From positions 1 to 14,066 of the forward strand of contig DIKH01000259.1 of NCBI GenBank assembly GCA_002424495.1: DNA of 14,066 nt, written 5' to 3'. This document shows, one piece after another, positions 7,844 to 14,066 of this stretch. The notes under the pieces were generated by a model, which was not told where the DNA came from, did not search any database, and saw nothing but the letters and a program-made list of their open reading frames with translations. Numbering within the stretch: the first letter of the stretch is position 1; the number at the start of each line of letters is the position of its first letter. Source of the stretch: Desulfobacteraceae bacterium UBA5623. Lineage in GTDB: Bacteria; Desulfobacterota; DSM-4660; Desulfatiglandales; Desulfatiglandaceae. Both the position numbers and the translations under genes were made by a program.

Positions 7844-9247
7844 TTGCGCACGCTACCAAATGTAACGCCAACACCCGAACAACTTGCAATTATATCTAGA
7901 AATAGGCCCGGCACTGAAGTCATACGCGGGGCTGCCGGCAGTGGAAAAACAACTACCGCCCTTTTGCGACTTCGCTCTTTGATTGGCATGTTTTTAAGCC
8001 GGAAGAGGCGGCAACAAAGAAGTGATCCCGTGCGGGTTCTAGTTCTTACCTATAACAGGACATTGCGAGGTTACATCAAGGCGCTTGCAGACCGGCAAGT
8101 TGATGAAGCTAATGAGATTGCTTTAGAAATCTCTACCTTTGGCCGTTGGGCAATGACTGCTCTTGGCAACCCCACAATTCTTGATGACAAAGTACGGGAG
8201 GCAATAATTCTCCATTTCAGCACGGGTATAAGCATGACGGACAAGTTTCTTCTAGAAGAAGTTGAATACGCCATGGGCCGTTTCATGCCGGAAAAACTTG
8301 AAAATTATCTGAGTGTTAAGCGTGAAGGACGCGGCCTGACTCCTCGTGTTGATAGACCTTTGCGCGAGTCAATTCTGAATAATGTAATAAGACCTTACCA
8401 ACAATGGAAAATTAATAATGGAACATCTGACTGGAACGACTTGGCGGTAAATCTTGCTGTACTTAAGATGCCCCATTTGTACGAAATTGTCATTGCAGAT
8501 GAAACTCAGGATTTTTCAGCAAATCAGATCCGTGCCATCAAAAATCAGCTCGCCCCAGAACACGCACTCACATTAGTGATTGACACGGCACAAAGAATTT
8601 ATCCTCGCGGATTCACCTGGCAGGAGGCGGGAATCACCGTACGTCCTGAAAACAGTAGGAGGCTTGAACGCAATTACCGTAATACAATTGAGATCGCGCG
8701 ATTTGCATTGTCATTGATTGATGGCATACCCGTGGATGAGGATTCAACAATGCCGGACTTTTCCAAATGTGAAAACCATGGTCCATTGCCTATTGTGCTT
8801 AAGGGGCGATTTTCAGAGCAGGTTAGGTATGTCATAGGATACATAAGAAAAGAAATCGATCTGGAAAAAGAGTCTGTTGCAGTATTGCACCCTCTTGGTG
8901 GGGGCTGGTTTAAATATATAAAGGACGCTTTCGAGAGTGCAGGTTTTGATTATGTTGAGATCACAAGGCAATCGGAGTGGCCGGAAGGGAAAGAAAATAT
9001 CGCCTTTAGCACCTTGCATTCTGCTAAGGGGCTTGAATTTGATCACGTTGTGATCATTGGTATTGATGCTGAAGTCACTCCGAACGGTACGGACCAAGGC
9101 GATGACCGTTTCACGAAGTTGCGACGTTTATTGGCCATGGGAATAGGCCGGGCTCGGTTTTCAGTAGTTTTAGGATCCAAGCCGGAAGATGAATCCCGAT
9201 TAATCCACTATCTTGATGAGTCAACGTACCGTGAGGTGATTTTGTGA
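7844..9247 (+). CDS. Short UvrD-like superfamily 1 DNA helicase
   Basis: A 467-residue SF1A helicase. Motifs in order: Walker A GAAGSGKTT (29-37, Lys35), motif Ia VLVLTYNRTL (65-74), Walker B IADETQDF (217-224), motif III LVIDTAQRIY (244-253), motif IV RRLERNYRN (272-280), motif V FSTLHSAKGLEFD (388-400) and motif VI LAMGIGRAR (430-438). It is much shorter than UvrD/Rep (about 700 residues), so the accessory 1B/2B regions must be reduced; no nuclease domain is visible. Short UvrD-like proteins of this size occur as effector or sensor ATPases in defence systems (GajB of Gabija is one), but no GajA-like nuclease is present here. The TTG start is supported by TAGGGGAA 8 bases upstream. The stop overlaps the DarT start (GTGA at 9244-9247), linking it to ADP-ribosylation of DNA. 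It probably unwinds or senses single-stranded DNA; this is inference. Confidence 0.88.
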   Translation: MRTLPNVTPTPEQLAIISRNRPGTEVIRGAAGSGKTTTALLRLRSLIGMFLSRKRRQQRSDPVRVLVLTYNRTLRGYIKALADRQVDEANEIALEISTFGRWAMTALGNPTILDDKVREAIILHFSTGISMTDKFLLEEVEYAMGRFMPEKLENYLSVKREGRGLTPRVDRPLRESILNNVIRPYQQWKINNGTSDWNDLAVNLAVLKMPHLYEIVIADETQDFSANQIRAIKNQLAPEHALTLVIDTAQRIYPRGFTWQEAGITVRPENSRRLERNYRNTIEIARFALSLIDGIPVDEDSTMPDFSKCENHGPLPIVLKGRFSEQVRYVIGYIRKEIDLEKESVAVLHPLGGGWFKYIKDAFESAGFDYVEITRQSEWPEGKENIAFSTLHSAKGLEFDHVVIIGIDAEVTPNGTDQGDDRFTKLRRLLAMGIGRARFSVVLGSKPEDESRLIHYLDESTYREVIL

Positions 9248-9888
9248 ACATTTCAGAAATTATTGATCGTTTTGAGATTAAAGAAGCCCTGCATTTCACT
9301 ACCAATCTTGGCCTTCTTGGGATACTTGACTCTGGAAAGGTAAGATCACGAAAGAGATTGAAAAATGATAATAGACTAGATTTTATTCTGAAACTAAACA
9401 CGCCCATAGTGAGGGACCCCGCTTGGGTGGACTATGTTAATTTGTCATTAACGCGAATAAACAGCAATTTATTTGAGATTTCTTCAGAAAAGTGGCATTC
9501 TGGCAATCGTGAATTGTGGTGGTGTGTTTTGTCTTTTGATACCTGCATATTGGCCCATGAAGGTGTTTTTTTCACAACAACAAATAATATTTATCCAAGC
9601 GCAAAGCGTAGGCAAGGCCCGGAGGGGTTAGAATCCCTCTTTGCACCGGTGGTTTTGGGAAAATACGGCGCTGAAATTAGACGCACGAATGAAATAACTT
9701 GCGCTTGTCCTACCTGTGAGCAGGCCGAGGTACTGTATCCGGGTGAGCTGTCCACACGGTTTTTAAAAAAGATATATGTAGCCACAGATGAAGATCAGGA
9801 CGATGTTTACGGACAACTTTCAGGCGTAAGGCATCCAAATATTCCAGTAATAATTAATCCTGGAATTTTTCGAGGCAGCAGTGCTTGA
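9244..9888 (+). CDS. darT: DarT-family (DUF4433) single-stranded DNA ADP-ribosyltransferase
   Basis: A 214-residue protein, the size of DarT toxins, which use NAD+ to attach ADP-ribose to bases in single-stranded DNA and so block replication. Landmarks: LHFTTNLGLLGIL (16-28, His17), resembling the family's H-x-T...N-x-x-x-I-L NAD-binding start; YVNLSLTRIN (64-73); WWCVLSFDTCILAHEGVFFT (92-111); and QAEVLYPGEL (160-169), where Glu162 aligns with the catalytic Glu of DarT, followed by LKKIYVAT. Three cysteines (C153, C155, C158) lie just before the catalytic Glu, which I do not remember from other DarTs. The GTG start has a strong GAGGTGA at 9233-9239 with 4-base spacing inside the helicase end, so translation is coupled. 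The next gene encodes an ADP-ribosylglycohydrolase, a fitting antidote. Base preference (thymine or guanine) cannot be told. Confidence 0.85.
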   Translation: MNISEIIDRFEIKEALHFTTNLGLLGILDSGKVRSRKRLKNDNRLDFILKLNTPIVRDPAWVDYVNLSLTRINSNLFEISSEKWHSGNRELWWCVLSFDTCILAHEGVFFTTTNNIYPSAKRRQGPEGLESLFAPVVLGKYGAEIRRTNEITCACPTCEQAEVLYPGELSTRFLKKIYVATDEDQDDVYGQLSGVRHPNIPVIINPGIFRGSSA

Positions 9889-9894
9889 CTTAAC

Positions 9895-9900
9895 GGAGGA
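9895..9900 (+). promoter_or_regulatory. Ribosome-binding site deciding the hydrolase start
   Basis: GGAGGA lies 7 bases before an in-frame TTG at 9908, ideal spacing. The alternative in-frame GTG at 9881 has no comparable signal and overlaps the DarT stop. The nearer ATG at 9903 is out of frame. Confidence 0.6.
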
Positions 9901-9907
9901 AAATGAA

Positions 9908-11569
9908 TTGAAAAGTATTAAGAACTCCGCGCTTTGGGCTGCGTATGGGGACGCCCTCGGCTTCATCACCGAGCTTGTGGATAGCAAAGGGCTTAAAAGA
10001 CGCATTAACAATTCTCGCGTTACTAATACTGTTTCCTGGCGACGTCAATTAGGTGGACGTTTCGGTGCGGAGGTAGAGCTGCCAGCAGGATGCTATTCAG
10101 ATGATACGCAATTAAGGCTTGCTACCTCCCGTGCTATTCGTGGAGATGGTGAATTTGATGTGGAGACCTTTGCAAAGGTAGAACTTCCGGTTTGGCTTTC
10201 TTATTCTCTGGGTGCTGGCAGAGGCAGCAAAATAGCTGCTGCATCACTGGTACGCCAAAATATAAATTGGTTCAGCAACTTTTTTGACCAGCAAAATAGT
10301 CGTTACATTGAAGGGGGTGGTAATGGTGCCGCAATGAGAATACAGCCAATTGTCTGGGCAGCGCCAGATAAATCAAAAGCCGAGCTGTTTATTAATAATG
10401 TGGTAAGGAATGCGATTTGTACTCACGGGCACCCTCGTGGGATTCTTGGAGCAGTATTTCATGCCTTATGCCTTGCCTATGCCCTTGAAAAAAATTTAAT
10501 ACCCGGCCCTGATGATTGGAAACGGGCAATAGATTTTTTCCCAAAAGTCGCCGAGCTAGTTCACAAAGACCATGAACTTTCCTCATTTTGGTTGCCGGTT
10601 TGGGAGGAACGTATAAACCTTTCCATTGAGCATGCATTTGAAAAAGTAGAAGAAGAATGTCTTGCAGATTTTGATGTTGTGCAAAAATGTATTCTAAAGA
10701 AATCTCAAACCGCGTATCCGGACCTTGTTGAAGCAATTGGGGGATTTGATAATTCTATGCGCGGTTCAGGAACAAAAACAGCAATGATCGCTTCTGCTTT
10801 ATGCTGGATGTATCAGGATAAAGGTCCTGCCCATGCACTCGAAATAGCGGCAAATTTGCTTTTTAGTGACACAGATACCATTGCTACAATGGCTGGAGCA
10901 ATTCTTGGTGTTGTTGCTGATAATCCTCCGGAAGGGAGATTGCTTGATCTCAACTATATTGAAAAAGAGGCGATACGCCTTTATAGAATCAGCATAGGGG
11001 AATCAACGGAAAGTTTCAGTTATCCTGATTTGTTGAAGTGGCAGCCGCCGAATACACAACAGGATGCTGTTGGTTTGATTAATGATAGCCTCGCATTGGC
11101 TGGTTTGGGGGTGGTGCAAAAGAAGGGAAAGGCGTTTGAAAGCCGAGGTAAAGATGATGCGGTCTGGCAATGGCTTGAGCTTGATTTTGGGCAATCCGTA
11201 ATATGCAAACGACGCTTACACCCTATGCCAATGCAGGTAAGCAATTATCCTCAGAAACCCATGCCGCCCAAGACAATGCCATCAATAGTGAAAGGTTCTG
11301 AATCTAAATCCCATACGCCGGAACAACCCTTTTTGTTTAAATCAGATGTTGGGGAGAAAAAGCAAAACGAAAAAGGAAAATCTAATAATAGTACCGTCAA
11401 TGAAATGACGAAAGAGGCCATTAATTCCGGATTTGATGAAACGACAATAGGTCGCCATTTTCTACAGCTTGCAGAACAACCTGATGGAATTGAGAAAGCC
11501 ATTGTATATGCTGGTATTGTCATAAAAGCTAAGATGGCAAGGCTGCAATCTCGCGCTGGTGCAAAATAA
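9908..11569 (+). CDS. ADP-ribosylglycohydrolase (DraG/ARH fold) with C-terminal extension, putative DarT antidote
   Basis: 553 residues from TTG 9908 (562 from the alternative GTG 9881; numbers below use the longer form). Conserved DraG/ARH motifs: ALWAAYGDALGFITE (17-31), the metal-binding YSDDTQLRLA (72-81), GNGAAMRI (148-155), THGHPRG (181-187) and FSDTDTIATMAGAILG (328-343). These residues bind two Mg2+ ions and the ADP-ribose. The usual GGDTDT is FSDTDT here, but the metal-binding Asp/Thr residues are kept. The fold covers roughly 12-375. Beyond it are ~185 extra residues: a Pro/Met/Lys-rich linker (~448-500), then a helical end (TVNEMTKEAINSGFDETTIG...). Enzymes of this family remove ADP-ribose from Arg, Ser or DNA. 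Directly downstream of DarT it most likely reverses the toxin's modification, the job normally done by the macrodomain of DarG. That pairing is inferred from context. Confidence 0.85.
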   Translation: MKSIKNSALWAAYGDALGFITELVDSKGLKRRINNSRVTNTVSWRRQLGGRFGAEVELPAGCYSDDTQLRLATSRAIRGDGEFDVETFAKVELPVWLSYSLGAGRGSKIAAASLVRQNINWFSNFFDQQNSRYIEGGGNGAAMRIQPIVWAAPDKSKAELFINNVVRNAICTHGHPRGILGAVFHALCLAYALEKNLIPGPDDWKRAIDFFPKVAELVHKDHELSSFWLPVWEERINLSIEHAFEKVEEECLADFDVVQKCILKKSQTAYPDLVEAIGGFDNSMRGSGTKTAMIASALCWMYQDKGPAHALEIAANLLFSDTDTIATMAGAILGVVADNPPEGRLLDLNYIEKEAIRLYRISIGESTESFSYPDLLKWQPPNTQQDAVGLINDSLALAGLGVVQKKGKAFESRGKDDAVWQWLELDFGQSVICKRRLHPMPMQVSNYPQKPMPPKTMPSIVKGSESKSHTPEQPFLFKSDVGEKKQNEKGKSNNSTVNEMTKEAINSGFDETTIGRHFLQLAEQPDGIEKAIVYAGIVIKAKMARLQSRAGAK

Positions 11570-11728
11570 TCTGCAATAGCCTGATTACTCTCTCTGTTGG
11601 AAGACAAGTAGAATATCATTCAGCTAAATAGAGAGCATGTGTCAGATGTCAAAAGCTGCGCCTGCCCAAAAGCGATCCGTGTGGACTTTTTTCTCTATTC
11701 CTTAACTGCGTTATAGGTTTGATTCACA
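11570..11728. other. Convergent intergenic region closing the defence island
   Basis: This 159-base gap separates the plus-strand ADP-ribosylation unit from minus-strand housekeeping genes that converge on it. It contains no gene, tRNA or clear repeat. The only structure seen is the weak hairpin described separately. No integration-site repeat was recognised by eye. Confidence 0.5.
11668..11692 (+). terminator. Weak candidate intrinsic terminator
   Basis: AAAAG (11668-11672) can pair with CTTTT (11686-11690), and the inner TCC (11676-11678) with GGA (11683-11685), around a GTGT loop with a three-base bulge. A run of six T ends at 11692. The stem is short and interrupted, so activity is doubtful. 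The position 100 bases after the hydrolase stop, between convergent genes, is right. Confidence 0.25.
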
Positions 11729-12715
11729 CTACGTTTTTCCCCTCAAATCCAGCCAGTTCAACATCGTCAACACATAATCCATATCAGTGGGAATGGGTGA
11801 TTCATACTCAACAAAACGTCCTTGGTCCGGGTGGGTAAAGCCAAGGCGCCTTGCATGGAGCAATTGCCTGTTTATTGAAACGAGCATGTGGTCTTCAAAA
11901 AGCGGGTGCCTTTTCCACCACTTTTGTCCGTATCCATAAACAGGGTCTCCAACGACAGGGTGTCCTATGTGTGAGAGGTGCACCCTTATCTGGTGGGTAC
12001 GTCCTGTCTTGATTGATACTGAAAGAAGAGAAAATCCGCTCTTAAATTCTTCTATCTTTTTCCAGTGGGTGAGGGCGCGTTTCCCGCCTGACAAAGAGAC
12101 TGCCATCTCTTTGCGCTTCTGTGGGTGGCGCGAAATAGGCAGGTCAATTACCTGTTCATCTCCAATAACCAGGCCATGAACGAGCGCCACATATTCCTTT
12201 TGCACCTTGCCGGATTTAAATTGCCTGGAAAGAAGTGTATGAGCCCTGTCATTTTTTGCCACCACCATGAGGCCTGATGTATCCTTGTCAAGCCTGTGGA
12301 CGATCCCCGGCCTCAAGACGCCGCCAATGCCTGAAAGATCCTTGCAGTGTCTGAGGAGACCATGAACCAAAGTGCCAGTGGCATGACCCGGGGCAGGATG
12401 AACAACAACGCCTGGAGGTTTATTTACAACAATGAGCGATTCGTCTTCGTAAAGGATTCCAAACTCAACCGCCTCTGGTTCAAGCGGCAAGGTCTCAGCC
12501 GGTGGAATCGTAAGCGAGATATGATCCCCCGCCTTTAACCTGTAACCCGGCTTTGAAGGCAGATTGTTTACCTCAACAAAACCCTTTTTTATTAAAGACT
12601 GTATCCGCGAGCGAGACAGATCATTTGAACTGGCAGCCAGAAAGACGTCTAACCGGATGTTTTGACTTTGGCGTGTGATCTCGTATGAGGGCGCCCTGTC
12701 TGATTCATGATCCAC
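11729..12715 (-). CDS. rluD: RluD-type 23S rRNA pseudouridine synthase
   Basis: A 328-residue RluA-family enzyme of typical length. Residues ~18-75 form an S4 RNA-binding domain (IRLDVFLAASSNDLSRSRIQ...). The catalytic domain has VVNKPPGVVVHP (96-107) and the signature GIVHRLDKDTSGLMV (137-151) with catalytic Asp143. GRTHQIRVHLSHIGHPVVGD (238-257) is the conserved C-terminal motif. RluD makes the pseudouridines of helix 69 in the large-subunit rRNA; orthology to RluD rather than another RluA paralogue rests on the S4 domain and length. The start is a GTG 17 bases after the carD stop, with no good Shine-Dalgarno, and the frame is open further upstream, so the exact start is uncertain. Probably co-transcribed with carD. 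Confidence 0.93.
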   Translation of the reverse strand: MDHESDRAPSYEITRQSQNIRLDVFLAASSNDLSRSRIQSLIKKGFVEVNNLPSKPGYRLKAGDHISLTIPPAETLPLEPEAVEFGILYEDESLIVVNKPPGVVVHPAPGHATGTLVHGLLRHCKDLSGIGGVLRPGIVHRLDKDTSGLMVVAKNDRAHTLLSRQFKSGKVQKEYVALVHGLVIGDEQVIDLPISRHPQKRKEMAVSLSGGKRALTHWKKIEEFKSGFSLLSVSIKTGRTHQIRVHLSHIGHPVVGDPVYGYGQKWWKRHPLFEDHMLVSINRQLLHARRLGFTHPDQGRFVEYESPIPTDMDYVLTMLNWLDLRGKT

Positions 12716-12732
12716 TTCTATGTCAAAACCGG

Positions 12733-13212
12733 TCAGGAAAATATCCTGTCAAGGTCCTGTCTTACCTGTTCTTCCTCGATTTCTCTGGCAAGAGATATCT
12801 CTTTTACCAAGAGGTTTCTGGCAGTATCCAGCATCTTTCTCTCGCCAAAGGATAGCTCTTTTTCGAGCTTGAGTATCAGAAGATCCCGATATACCTCTGC
12901 AACCTCAAAGGCGGAACCGCTCTTGATTTTATCCATGTATTCCCTGTAACGGCGGTTCCATGTTTGACTGTCAAGGGTCACATCCCTGTCTTCCAATATA
13001 GAATAAAGCTTTGTCACCTCTGTTTGGCCAATTATGTCTCTTAGCCCTACGTTATCCACGTTTTTTGTAGGTATCATTATGATCATGTTGTTATCGAGAA
13101 TTCTCATCACATAAAAATCCTGCTGATGACCTGAGATCTTATGAGTTTCGATCTTTTCAATGACACCGACTCCGTGGGCTGGATACACGGCCATATCACC
13201 TACTTTAAACAT
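12733..13212 (-). CDS. carD: CarD/CdnL-family RNA polymerase-binding regulator
   Basis: A 159-residue protein. The N-terminal ~60 residues (MFKVGDMAVYPAHGVGVIEK...) form the Tudor-like CarD_TRCF domain that binds the RNA polymerase beta subunit. The rest is helical and ends in a charged helix (ISLAREIEEEQVRQDLDRIF), the DNA-binding CdnL/CarD C-terminal domain. Members stabilise open promoter complexes, especially at rRNA promoters. The ATG at 13212 is chosen over the adjacent TTG at 13215 because the GGGGG of its ribosome-binding site has proper spacing only to the ATG. A terminator-like hairpin lies about 20 bases upstream, hinting at leader control. rluD follows 17 bases downstream. Confidence 0.93.
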   Translation of the reverse strand: MFKVGDMAVYPAHGVGVIEKIETHKISGHQQDFYVMRILDNNMIIMIPTKNVDNVGLRDIIGQTEVTKLYSILEDRDVTLDSQTWNRRYREYMDKIKSGSAFEVAEVYRDLLILKLEKELSFGERKMLDTARNLLVKEISLAREIEEEQVRQDLDRIFS

Positions 13213-13231
13213 CAAGACCCCCTATATAAAA

Positions 13232-13257
13232 CGTCAACAACCAGGAGGTTGCCGACG
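13232..13257 (-). terminator. Terminator-like hairpin between pth and carD
   Basis: On the minus strand an 11-base-pair stem (13257-13247 with 13242-13232, two G-U wobbles) closes a UCCU loop and is followed at once by TTTTATAT. This is the form of a Rho-independent terminator for the rplY-pth transcript. Only ~20 bases remain before the carD ATG, too few for a promoter. carD must therefore be read through it or start upstream of it, so it may instead be an attenuator in the carD leader. Confidence 0.5.
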
Positions 13258-13268
13258 GTAGTGCCTGA

Positions 13269-13313
13269 TTAATAAATTGCAAAACCAGTTGCTCCCTGAA
13301 CTTGCTTCATCAT
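13269..13313 (-). CDS. Possible 14-codon leader peptide upstream of carD
   Basis: On the minus strand, 15 bases after the pth stop, a GAGAGGAAAA ribosome-binding-site-like sequence precedes ATG ATG and a 14-codon frame (MMKQVQGATGFAIY) ending in TAA. It stops 11 bases before the terminator-like hairpin that precedes carD, the layout expected of a leader peptide controlling read-through. No run of rare or regulatory codons is seen. A frame this short could easily arise by chance. Confidence 0.2.
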   Translation of the reverse strand: MMKQVQGATGFAIY

Positions 13314-13328
13314 TAGTTTTCCTCTCTT

Positions 13329-13946
13329 CTAACTCTCCTCCTTGTTTGCCCGGTTCAGGCAATTGATTTTGTTCATTGCCGGTTCAATCCCCTCCAAGAC
13401 AAACAACTCGCATGCCTGTAATGCCACATGGAGCACATCAGCGATAATGGCCCTTTCATCCTTATAAAATGGGGAGAGGACATAGTCTTCAACCGCCTCA
13501 CCATAACGAGGCCGCCCTATGCCGATTTTGACCCGGCAAAAACGTTTACTACCAAGATGATCAATGATGGATTGTACACCCTTGTGCCCTCCTGAGCCGG
13601 AATCCTGTGAGACCCTGACCCTTCCGACCATAAGATCAACGTCGTCATGGATCACCAGGATATTCTTCGGTTCAAGATCATAATATTCAGCACAGGCCTT
13701 TACAGCAGCTCCACTACGGTTCATGAAGGTCAAAGGGCAGAGGACCATCACTTTCTTGTCCTGAATTCTTGCATGAGCGCTGTTTGACTGAAAGCTTCGG
13801 CCGGAAAGTCGTATGCCATGCACATCACACAAAAGGCCGATTGCCTTAAAGCCTATGTTGTGCCTTGTGTTTTCGTATTCTGAGCCGGGGTTGCCGAGGC
13901 CTGCAATCAGACATAGCTTAGTCGTCTGGCATTCACCCCCTTTCAT
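13329..13946 (-). CDS. pth: Peptidyl-tRNA hydrolase
   Basis: A 205-residue bacterial Pth, the enzyme that releases peptides from prematurely dropped peptidyl-tRNA. Family signatures: LIAGLGNPGSEYENTRHNIGF (13-33) with Asn19 and catalytic His29, PLTFMNRSGAAV (71-82) with Asn76, VIHDDVDL (98-105) with Asp101, and GSGGHKGVQSI (117-127). The length is normal. The ATG at 13946 gives an unusual N-terminus (MKGGECQTTK) with a poor ribosome-binding site. A near-consensus AAGGGGGTGA lies just inside the gene, next to an out-of-frame ATG (13932), so the real start may be affected by a one-base difference (see findings). Gene order bL25-Pth-CarD suggests a translation-related operon. Confidence 0.93.
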   Translation of the reverse strand: MKGGECQTTKLCLIAGLGNPGSEYENTRHNIGFKAIGLLCDVHGIRLSGRSFQSNSAHARIQDKKVMVLCPLTFMNRSGAAVKACAEYYDLEPKNILVIHDDVDLMVGRVRVSQDSGSGGHKGVQSIIDHLGSKRFCRVKIGIGRPRYGEAVEDYVLSPFYKDERAIIADVLHVALQACELFVLEGIEPAMNKINCLNRANKEES

Positions 13947-14006
13947 TAATGGTCTTTTTAGTCATAGCCTTATGTTTAAACCCCCACGACTGCTTTGCCA
14001 AAACCA

Positions 14007-14066
14007 TTACTCGCCTGCTTCCGCCTCAGGCGTTGCCACCTCTTCTTCACCTTCCTCTCCTTTGGC
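14007..14066 (-). CDS. rplY: Ribosomal protein bL25 (CTC type), C-terminal end only
   Basis: The last 19 codons and the TAA stop of a gene that continues beyond the window: AKGEEGEEEVATPEAEAGE. An acidic, Ala/Glu/Pro-rich tail of this kind ends the CTC-type bL25 proteins. bL25, the 5S-rRNA-binding large-subunit protein, is commonly encoded directly before pth. The call rests on tail composition and this gene order only. The 60-base gap to pth shows no hairpin. Confidence 0.6.
   Translation of the reverse strand, partial: AKGEEGEEEVATPEAEAGE

Noticed and set aside
7844..9888. A Gabija (GajAB) system
   Set aside because: The helicase resembles GajB in size, but its partner is DarT, not an OLD-family ATPase-nuclease.
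1..14066. CRISPR array, tRNA or rRNA gene, insertion sequence, prophage integrase
   Set aside because: No regularly spaced repeats, cloverleaf-like sequence, transposase or integrase motifs were seen on either strand.

Overview
The window looks like a chromosomal segment of a bacterium from the former Deltaproteobacteria (Desulfobacterota-like). The best clue is the right end: on the minus strand, bL25 (last 19 residues only), peptidyl-tRNA hydrolase, a CarD-type RNA polymerase-binding regulator and an RluD-type pseudouridine synthase lie in a row. This arrangement is, from memory, typical of that lineage; no lineage search was possible. GTG and TTG starts are frequent (at least four genes).

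Left block (1-7702, plus strand, visibly GC-richer): a tightly packed defence operon. It begins inside a PglZ-family protein whose N-terminus lies outside the window. Then come a ribbon-helix-helix antitoxin and PIN-domain toxin (VapBC type), a 1040-residue DUF1156/COG1743-type adenine-specific DNA methyltransferase with several zinc-ribbon-like Cys pairs, an unrecognised 143-residue protein, and a 932-residue SNF2/RapA-like helicase. Every junction is either a 4-base start/stop overlap or a gap of at most 4 bases. PglZ + DUF1156 methyltransferase + SNF2 helicase points to a BREX-type (type-3-like) or closely related methylation-based anti-phage system. The decisive upstream genes (BrxC/PglY-type ATPase, BrxF, BrxA) are not in view.

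Middle block (7844-11569, plus strand, visibly AT-richer): a second three-gene unit preceded by a 141-base gap with a TATAAT-like box. It encodes a short UvrD-like SF1 helicase, a DarT-family (DUF4433) DNA ADP-ribosyltransferase, and an ADP-ribosylglycohydrolase of the DraG/ARH fold with a C-terminal extension. DarT is normally paired with a macrodomain antitoxin (DarG), so a DraG-fold partner plus a co-translated helicase is the most unusual feature of the window and a candidate undescribed defence/toxin system.

Right block (11729-14066, minus strand): conserved translation and transcription genes converging on the defence island. Between pth and carD there is a terminator-like hairpin just before the carD start and a 14-codon mini-ORF, which suggests leader control of carD. 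The pth start shows a possible one-base offset from a better start signal.
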